NCBI GenBank assembly: GCA_905193485.1
Contig: CAJJOX010000120.1
Location: 1 to 6,998 of the forward strand
DNA length: 6,998 nt
Direction of reading: 5' to 3'
Source: an uncultured Porphyromonadaceae bacterium
Lineage (GTDB): Bacteria; Bacteroidota; Bacteroidia; Bacteroidales; Muribaculaceae
Shown here piece after piece: positions 1-4,420 of this stretch (position 1 is the first letter of the stretch; every line of letters starts with the position of its first letter). Under the pieces are notes generated by a model that saw nothing but the letters and a program-made list of their open reading frames with translations, was not told where the DNA came from and did not search any database. Made by a program: the position numbers and the translations under genes.

Positions 1-1516
1 GGGCATATATCCCTCGATTCTCAAGCCATAACAGTCGCTGGGCGGAAAATCCCGGTGTGAGGGAGATGTTGAATCCGCCATAACCGTAAAGAAGCGTCGG
101 GTTGGTGCCGTCGAGCCGCGTGTCTTTGTGCCGTGTTATGAACATGGGGATGCGTGTGCCGTCGGCTGAGGTGTAGAATACTTGTTCGGTCACATAGTCG
201 TCGAGGTTTATTCCGTCGATCTCAGTGCGTCCGATCAGGCGGCTTTTACCGGTTGCGGTGTCGTAGGCGTAACGTGCCGACGGACTGACAAACGAAGTAA
301 ATGAATAGAACACATCGCCGGGATATTTCTGTGATCCCCAGATGCCTGCTGTCCCTATGCCCGGAAGTTTGATTTCGTTAAGGCGTTTTCCGTTGAGATC
401 GTGAACGAAAATATGGTCGGCGGCGTCGATCATGTATGTGAGCAGGAGTTTGTCGCCTGAGATGATTGCATTTGTGAGCACGTTGTCGGCTTCGGGTATG
501 ATTTCAACCCAGTTGGAGCGTTGAGGCCTGTCGAGGTCGGCTGCCATCAGACGGTAGCGTTCGGCACCGGCGGAAGTGAGGAAATATATGCGGTTGCCGG
601 CTATGCCTATGGGCGCAATGGCAAAGTCCTGCGATGGCTCGATGACTGTCCATTCGGCCTTAGGGTCGGCAATGTTCTTCATCATGAGGGATTCGCCGAA
701 ACCTTCACCCGAGCCTATGACAAAGAGATAGTCGCTATCTTCGGGCACATATGGCGAATGGAAATGCAACGGCTGCGAGGGATCTTCATAGATGAGTCGG
801 TCGGAGCTTTGTGGCGTGCCGATCTTATGATAGAGAATCTGATGGTTTTCATTGGCGTTGGAATATTCCTTGCCGGCTTCCGGAGCGGGGTATGCGCTGT
901 AGAAAAATCCGTCGCGCCACCATTGCGGGGATGTGAACTTGGCCCATACGATGTGATCGTCGAGCAAGCGTCCGGTGGCTGTGTCCATGACATATATCTC
1001 GGTCCAGTCAGAGCCGCTCCGGGAAATGGTGTAGGCGGTGTATTTTCCGTCGGGACTTTGCACAAGTCCGGTAAGCGCTACAGTGCCGTCGTCAGACAGG
1101 GCATTGGGATCGAGGAACAGCCGGGGCGTTCCGTCGACGGTTTCCGAGCGGTAGAGAAGCGATTGGTTGCGTAGACCGTCGTTTTCAAAGAAATAGTAGA
1201 GCCCGTCGTTGTCACGCCAGGGCAATCCGGTCTTCTTATAGTTGTTGAGCTGTGTGAGCCGTTGGCGGATGGCGTCGCGGAAAGGGATCTTGTCGAAGTA
1301 GGCGTCAGTGACCGCATTCTCTGCCTCGACCCATCGGGTGGTGGCTTCGGCAGTGTCGTTTTCGAGAGGCCGGAAGCGATCGGCGACAACAGTGCCGAAA
1401 TAATTGTCGGAAATCGAATTGTCGGATGGTGCCTGCGGATAGGTTGTTTGGGAAAATGCTGCCGGAGCGATAGTGGCGGCCGATATGATCGTCATTGCAA
1501 AGAGGTTTGATTTCAT
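1..1516 (-). CDS. Prolyl oligopeptidase (S9A), exported; 3' part missing at window edge
   Basis: A serine peptidase that cleaves short peptides after proline, probably in the periplasm. The frame is open from ATG 1516-1514 to the left edge, giving 505 codons of the roughly 700 usual for the family. Residues 1-22 (MKSNLFAMTIISAATIAPAA..) look like a cleavable signal peptide. The S9A N-terminal region follows with RWVEAEN and the YYFFENDGLRNQSLLY segment (family form YYF..N.GLQNQSVLY), then the seven-bladed beta-propeller, which has recurrent W and SPDGKY segments. Residues 475-485 (LLYGYGGFNIS) mark entry into the alpha/beta-hydrolase domain. The catalytic Ser, Asp and His lie beyond the edge, so activity cannot be judged here. 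This start is chosen because it gives a signal peptide and lies about 30 bases below a TAnnTTTG box. No clear ribosome site is seen. It is read alone; the next minus-strand gene upstream is separated by 126 bases containing this promoter. The family call is firm. Confidence 0.95.
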   Translation of the reverse strand, partial: MKSNLFAMTIISAATIAPAAFSQTTYPQAPSDNSISDNYFGTVVADRFRPLENDTAEATTRWVEAENAVTDAYFDKIPFRDAIRQRLTQLNNYKKTGLPWRDNDGLYYFFENDGLRNQSLLYRSETVDGTPRLFLDPNALSDDGTVALTGLVQSPDGKYTAYTISRSGSDWTEIYVMDTATGRLLDDHIVWAKFTSPQWWRDGFFYSAYPAPEAGKEYSNANENHQILYHKIGTPQSSDRLIYEDPSQPLHFHSPYVPEDSDYLFVIGSGEGFGESLMMKNIADPKAEWTVIEPSQDFAIAPIGIAGNRIYFLTSAGAERYRLMAADLDRPQRSNWVEIIPEADNVLTNAIISGDKLLLTYMIDAADHIFVHDLNGKRLNEIKLPGIGTAGIWGSQKYPGDVFYSFTSFVSPSARYAYDTATGKSRLIGRTEIDGINLDDYVTEQVFYTSADGTRIPMFITRHKDTRLDGTNPTLLYGYGGFNISLTPGFSAQRLLWLENRGIYA

Positions 1517-1546
1517 GTCTGGTGCGCTTGAGTTTGTTTTGTAGTG

Positions 1547-1554
1547 CAAATTTA
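1547..1554 (-). promoter_or_regulatory. Bacteroidetes -7 promoter element for the prolyl oligopeptidase gene
   Basis: On the minus strand the bases read TAAATTTG, an exact fit to the Bacteroidetes sigma -7 consensus TAnnTTTG. It lies 30 bases upstream of the ATG at 1516, so the untranslated leader would be about 25 bases. A convincing -33 TTTG at the usual distance is not visible, so the assignment rests on the -7 box and its position. Confidence 0.55.
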
Positions 1555-1642
1555 CAAAATCTCAGGCTCAATATTGTAAAATTTGGTGCGAAACTCATCT
1601 ACCGAGGGCTCCGACATAGCGAGGGACGGGCTTACTTTATCG

Positions 1643-1858
1643 CTATTTGATTGCAATATAGATGATTAATATTATGCATCCGATTGTTTCAATGGCTAAT
1701 CCCATGAATATCAACGGACGGTATCTGTCATTGATTTCTTTTTTCATGATATCGGTACGTCCGTTTTTGTTATAGTCTTTGTACATTTTGATTTTGAAGA
1801 CAAATCGTATGATAAACCCTATAGCAAAAATTATGATGCCTATCAAGAACAGTGTCAT
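1643..1858 (-). CDS. Small two-helix membrane protein, function unknown
   Basis: Not a family I recognise. The 71-residue product has two strongly hydrophobic segments, about residues 3-23 and 48-69. They are joined by a charged loop (KIKMYKDYNKNGR...KKEINDRYR), which predicts a hairpin in the inner membrane with the basic loop probably cytoplasmic. The start ATG at 1858-1856 puts the first helix right at the N-terminus and the stop is TAG. No Shine-Dalgarno sequence and no good TAnnTTTG box is seen upstream. Base composition is AT-rich, unlike the neighbouring peptidase gene, which fits the accessory character of the middle block. Clean hydrophobic periodicity and the charge pattern make it a likely real gene. 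It could instead be a lone subunit or anti-toxin-like partner, but nothing in the sequence shows this. Confidence 0.7.
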   Translation of the reverse strand: MTLFLIGIIIFAIGFIIRFVFKIKMYKDYNKNGRTDIMKKEINDRYRPLIFMGLAIETIGCIILIIYIAIK

Positions 1859-1997
1859 AGCAGAAATAATTGAAAAAGTCTGACATTGAAATGTTTTGTC
1901 TTTGAAAGAAACAATAATGCCAGGAATAATGTTTTTGCAACTAATCCTAATGCTTTATGAGGCGAGCGGCGGCTTTGCGGGTGCATCTGCGGGCACG

Positions 1998-2186
1998 TTA
2001 AATTTCGTCGTCACCATCGCGGTCGCGCCGGTTGTCACCATTAGACGAACCTCCTCCGCCTCTGTCGTTTGAAACGGTGTCGAGCGCGGTCAGTCCAACG
2101 AACAGAGCGACTGCCATGTCGGTATGCGCCGAGAATGGCATACGCCTCTTGTCAGTCGGCTCAATCCTCGAACTGCGTTGCGTCAT
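1998..2186 (-). CDS. Small hypothetical protein or 3' part of a decayed gene
   Basis: The 62-residue product is unrecognised. A basic N-terminal part (RSSRIEPTDKRRMP) is followed by a short hydrophobic stretch, about residues 24-38 (MAVALFVGLTALDTV). A low-complexity polar tail rich in Gly, Asp and Arg (GGGGSS, RDRDGDDE) ends the protein. Codon choice (GTC, CTG, ACC, GAC, CGC) is like that of the GC-rich flanking genes and unlike the AT-rich genes next door. No ribosome site is seen. ATG 2186 lies one base after the TGA of the preceding open stretch on the same strand, so this may be the back half of one gene broken by a frameshift. An overlapping plus-strand frame (2032-2322) is also open, so the coding strand is not certain. 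Confidence 0.35.
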   Translation of the reverse strand: MTQRSSRIEPTDKRRMPFSAHTDMAVALFVGLTALDTVSNDRGGGGSSNGDNRRDRDGDDEI

Positions 2187-2187
2187 T

Positions 2188-2325
2188 TCACTCCGCCACT
2201 CGTTCTACGGCGGCTGGCGCAATATCAAGATATTGGCCTTCGGCAAGTGCCGCCGCGTCCGCGACTGCTACATCTTCCGCGTCAACGACTGCGAGTTTTT
2301 TGAGTTTTCTGTAGCTGCTTGATAG
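2188..2325 (-). pseudogene. Start-less coding remnant upstream of the 62-residue ORF
   Basis: The minus strand holds 45 sense codons between two TGA stops with no ATG. They encode an acidic, alanine-rich segment (..KKLAVVDAEDVAVADAA..AEGQYLDIAPAAVE..). Codon use looks coding and GC-rich. The stop is followed after one base by the ATG of the next ORF, in another frame. Dropping one base near 2200-2204 would join the two, reading VEEWRSEMTQ across the junction. This suggests a broken gene spanning 1998-2325, but without an intact relative it is inference. It could also be non-coding repeat DNA. Confidence 0.3.
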
Positions 2326-2347
2326 TCAAAGATTCACTAATTATGTG

Positions 2348-2355
2348 TAACTTTG
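2348..2355 (+). promoter_or_regulatory. Bacteroidetes -7 element for the exported-protein unit
   Basis: TAACTTTG matches TAnnTTTG exactly and ends 22 bases before the ATG at 2378, implying a leader under 20 bases. The nearest TTG upstream (2319-2321) is 26 bases away, which is too far for a standard -33 element, so the promoter may be weak or may need an activator. Confidence 0.55.
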
Positions 2356-2377
2356 TGCTATAAAATCTAAACAATTT

Positions 2378-2770
2378 ATGAAAAAGTTAATCCTATTTCT
2401 TGTATTTACATCGTTTTCAGTCGGGTTTTCTCACGCAGCCGAACCCGCTACTATTGTAGCCCCTGCTACAAATGCCGTCAATAATTATCTGTTATATCCC
2501 ACCACTAATATTTATACTTTCCTTAAACTTGATACAAGAAACGGTAAAATTTGGCAGGTTCAATACTCAATGGATGAAAATGAATTTGAGGTAGCATTGA
2601 ACCCCCAAGAGTTAGTTGTCTCAGGTAAACCAGGTCAATTCGCACTATATCCGACAACGAATAATTGGACTTTCTTACTGCTTGATACGGTCAACGGAGA
2701 TGTTTGGCACGTTCAATGGTCGCAAGACGCGATCAATCGAGGTATAATACCCATCAAATCATTGTACTAA
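2378..2770 (+). CDS. Small exported protein with two YPTTN-TFLxLDT-W repeats
   Basis: A 130-residue protein of unknown role. Residues 1-20 form a signal peptide (Lys-Lys, hydrophobic core, SHA cleavage before AEP), so the mature protein is periplasmic or exported. The mature part holds two copies of one motif, residues 36-64 and 87-115, offset by 51 residues. Both share YPTTN, TFL, LDT, NG, W and VQ.S, with 18 identical positions of 29. Paired aromatics and alternating hydrophobic residues suggest beta-strands of a small repeat fold. Proteins with this LYPT...LLDT..G.VWQVQ repeat are, as I recall, common as hypothetical proteins in Bacteroides relatives; I know no established function. The ATG at 2378 is preferred for its signal peptide and for the promoter close upstream. 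Its TAA overlaps the next ATG by one base (TAATG), so the two are probably co-translated. Base composition is AT-rich. Confidence 0.88.
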   Translation: MKKLILFLVFTSFSVGFSHAAEPATIVAPATNAVNNYLLYPTTNIYTFLKLDTRNGKIWQVQYSMDENEFEVALNPQELVVSGKPGQFALYPTTNNWTFLLLDTVNGDVWHVQWSQDAINRGIIPIKSLY

Positions 2771-3129
2771 TGAAGAAACTAATATTCTTACTACTTGCGA
2801 TAATTTTTGCTTGCTCTAGCATTCATGCAAAGAAACTATTCGTAGAGATGGAATTTCATAAAAATTCCATTAAACTTGATGACGGCTCTAATAAGAAACG
2901 TCAAGCTATAAAAGGTGAAGATGGTAAGGACCTTAAATTCACTTCACTCGTAGGCGCTCTAAATTATATGTCATTACATGGCTGGGAATTAGTTGATACA
3001 AAATCAATTATTCAAGGTGGGACTTATGGCGGATCTGGAGGCACTGATACTAAAGTTTACTACATATTCGCGAAAGAAGTTAGCGAAGAAGAATTAAAGG
3101 AAATCGTAGATAACAGTTATAAGGAATAA
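2770..3129 (+). CDS. Small exported protein resembling the DUF4177 fold
   Basis: A 119-residue protein of unknown function. A longer in-frame ATG exists at 2704, but the ATG at 2770 is the likely start. It gives a typical signal peptide (MKKLIFLLLAIIFACSSIHA, then KK) and overlaps the upstream stop as TAATG. The mature protein begins with a strand (KLFVEMEFH). Residues 60-76 (LVGALNYMSLHGWELVD) and a later YYIFAKEV strand follow. A helix, then GWELV, then a final aromatic strand is the pattern of DUF4177-like small domains; this is a resemblance, not proof. Residues 82-93 are Gly/Ser/Thr-rich, probably a flexible loop. Cys15 does not sit in a good lipobox, so a lipoprotein is less likely than a soluble exported protein. 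The strong hairpin terminator at 3156-3193 closes the unit. Confidence 0.85.
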   Translation: MKKLIFLLLAIIFACSSIHAKKLFVEMEFHKNSIKLDDGSNKKRQAIKGEDGKDLKFTSLVGALNYMSLHGWELVDTKSIIQGGTYGGSGGTDTKVYYIFAKEVSEEELKEIVDNSYKE

Positions 3130-3155
3130 CTGCGTCTTTTCGCGCAACCCATACC

Positions 3156-3193
3156 GTCCATAACTTTGTGGCAAATACCACAAAGTTATGGAC
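3156..3193 (+). terminator. Rho-independent terminator: 16-bp perfect stem, 6-base loop
   Basis: GTCCATAACTTTGTGG (3156-3171) pairs perfectly with 3178-3193 around the loop CAAATA, and is followed by TTTTCTTTTTC. It lies 26 bases after the stop of the second exported-protein gene. On the minus strand no equally strong T-run follows the stem, so termination should favour plus-strand transcripts. Each arm also contains TAACTTTG, the -7 promoter consensus, one on each strand. Confidence 0.9.
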
Positions 3194-3357
3194 TTTTCTT
3201 TTTCTGAACCCAATTCTAATTCCGTCGAAACGCTACCGGCTTAAGAAGCCCGCGCCGCATTCATTGTCAATTCGACCTACGTGTTCTTCCCTTTTTCGCT
3301 CTGTTGCAGAACGGCTATCACTCTTGAGCCATTCAGCCTCTTAAGCACATTCTTTTA

Positions 3358-3389
3358 TTTGCCACAATCTCAGACTTTTAGTAAATTTG
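3358..3389 (+). promoter_or_regulatory. Complete Bacteroidetes promoter for the 235-residue gene
   Basis: TTTG at 3358-3361, a 20-base spacer, then TAAATTTG at 3382-3389: a full fit to the Bacteroidetes -33/-7 promoter. The -7 box ends only 4 bases before the ATG at 3394, so transcription should start at or within a few bases of the start codon. There is no room for a ribosome-binding leader. Confidence 0.75.
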
Positions 3390-3393
3390 CATT

Positions 3394-4101
3394 ATGTCAG
3401 AAAAATATCCAAACTGGAGTAAAGAAGATTGGCCATGGGCAAAAGGCTCATGGGCCTGCAATAATGTACCTCGACGAAATGAAACAGTATCATTATGGTA
3501 TTTTGGTGGTATCCCTATAGAAAGTGCAGATTTTGTATTCCCCAAATCGAAATATGAAGGGTTTACGCTTTCGGAAATGGTTCGCCATCATCCAAAAGCA
3601 TTAGAGTTACATATGTTGCACAGGAATATTTACATTTTTCCTCATGTTATAAAGCACTTAAATGTAACACAACAACAACGCCGTCGTTTAATAAGAGTTG
3701 TTGAATCTTATCTTACATTTGACGAAATAAATCCTACCCATCCACATCTTCACTCTAAAACTTATGAGAGTAACTATGATGGCTTAACTATCGAACAAAT
3801 AATAAATGAGGACTCACAATATTTGCCTTATGTTATTAAGCATGCAGAAGGCAGATGTATGATAGACCTTTATTATCTCAATGATTTAATAGAAAAGTCT
3901 ACTTCGCCAAGAGTAACTTCTGTTTTATTGAAGTGTTTCGAATATGTTGAAGAAATACTTGAAAAACAAAGAGATGGCGAGGAAGCATATGAAAGAGAAA
4001 TTGCCTATATGCAAGAACAAGAAGAACTAAGGTATTGGCAAAATGAAGGTTATAGAGAAGCATTTGATGGCGACTCCGAGGCAGAATGGAATATTGATTA
4101 A
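3394..4101 (+). CDS. Cytoplasmic protein with two ExoX C-terminal-like repeats, function unknown
   Basis: A 235-residue soluble protein with no signal peptide or membrane segment. The N-terminus is Trp-rich (NWSKEDWPWAKGSWAC). Two similar segments follow. Residues 47-90 have F.FPKSKYEGFTLSEMVRHHPKALE and then VIKHL. Residues 124-152 have YDGLTIEQIINEDSQYLPYVIKH. The pattern, a short strand, Y-G-T-hydrophobic helix, D/H-P/S, then a Tyr/Leu-rich helix, resembles the ExoX-like C-terminal module found after exonuclease domains and alone in Bacteroidetes hypothetical proteins. No nuclease catalytic domain is present. The C-terminal part (about 183-222) is Glu-, Lys- and Arg-rich, probably a long helix or coiled coil, with an acidic end. 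The next in-frame Met is residue 62, which would cut through the first repeat, so ATG 3394 is preferred although the promoter leaves almost no leader. It is AT-rich and stands alone, converging on the tRNA gene. Confidence 0.85.
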   Translation: MSEKYPNWSKEDWPWAKGSWACNNVPRRNETVSLWYFGGIPIESADFVFPKSKYEGFTLSEMVRHHPKALELHMLHRNIYIFPHVIKHLNVTQQQRRRLIRVVESYLTFDEINPTHPHLHSKTYESNYDGLTIEQIINEDSQYLPYVIKHAEGRCMIDLYYLNDLIEKSTSPRVTSVLLKCFEYVEEILEKQRDGEEAYEREIAYMQEQEELRYWQNEGYREAFDGDSEAEWNID

Positions 4102-4160
4102 GTTTGTCTTTTCCGCATAAAGTGCTTGAGCGGACATTTTCACAGTACGTTCAGGCGCTT

Positions 4161-4192
4161 TTACTATGCGCCGCCACGGTATTACTATGCGC
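4161..4192. repeat. Two 11-bp direct repeats, 21-bp period
   Basis: TTACTATGCGC occurs at 4161-4171 and again at 4182-4192 in the gap between the 235-residue gene and the tRNA gene. The copies are exact and separated by 10 bases, i.e. two helical turns centre to centre. Two copies is too few to call an array. It may be a protein-binding pair, a small duplication, or chance. Confidence 0.5.
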
Positions 4193-4228
4193 TCGGATTT
4201 GGAGGGAGGGGGAGCGGTGTAAAGGAAT

Positions 4229-4262
4229 GAGCCCTTGCGGCTCGGATGAGCTGCAAGGACTC
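4229..4262 (-). terminator. Hairpin downstream of the tRNA gene, probable terminator
   Basis: Positions 4229-4243 and 4248-4262 form a 15-position stem with one mismatch and one G-T wobble around a 4-base loop. On the minus strand it begins 8 bases after the 3' end of the tRNA. The following bases (ATTCCTTTAC) are only modestly T-rich, so it may stop transcription weakly or protect the precursor end. It also lies downstream of the convergent plus-strand gene and could act on both. Confidence 0.5.
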
Positions 4263-4269
4263 TGTTTAG

Positions 4270-4341
<72 letters not shown>

Positions 4342-4358
4342 TTGTGGTTTTGTGAGTG

Positions 4359-4388
4359 CAAAGGTAGGGAGAATTTTTGAAAATACAA
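4359..4388 (-). promoter_or_regulatory. Promoter of the tRNA-fMet gene
   Basis: On the minus strand TTG (4388-4386), a 19-base spacer and TACCTTTG (4366-4359) match the Bacteroidetes -33/-7 pattern. The expected start is about 13 bases before the mature tRNA 5' end, leaving a short leader for RNase P to remove. The -33 box is 32 bases past the stop of the efflux gene; no clear terminator separates them, so some read-through from that gene is possible. Confidence 0.7.
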
Positions 4389-4420
4389 TAGTTCCGGACG
4401 ATTTTGTGGTTTAAAAAGTG

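Larger units (their letters stand above)
1859..2377. other. Poorly coding intergenic stretch with a GC-rich patch
   Basis: About 520 bases between the 71-residue membrane protein gene and the exported-protein unit. The first ~90 bases are AT-rich with nothing recognisable. From about 1960 to 2300 the composition turns sharply GC-rich and contains a short minus-strand ORF and a start-less ORF just upstream of it (both listed separately). The last ~50 bases are AT-rich again and carry the promoter of the plus-strand unit. No tRNA, hairpin terminator or inverted terminal repeats were found. Confidence 0.5.

Noticed and set aside
521..1174. Open plus-strand frame of 217 codons
   Set aside because: It lies antisense inside the prolyl oligopeptidase gene, whose frame is continuous and matches the family; the plus frame is a by-product of GC-rich codon use.
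2704..2769. In-frame ATG at 2704 as an earlier start for the second exported protein
   Set aside because: It would overlap the upstream gene by 67 bases and place 22 polar residues ahead of a perfect signal peptide.
3281..3520. Plus-strand frame of 79 codons before and overlapping the 235-residue gene
   Set aside because: It runs through the promoter and into the start of the well-supported gene in another frame, with no signal of its own. The gap 3194-3357 could hold an old remnant, but I cannot show it.
4102..4269. Attachment site of an integrated element at the tRNA 3' end
   Set aside because: No second copy of the tRNA 3' sequence was seen between 1640 and 4100 and there is no integrase gene in the window.
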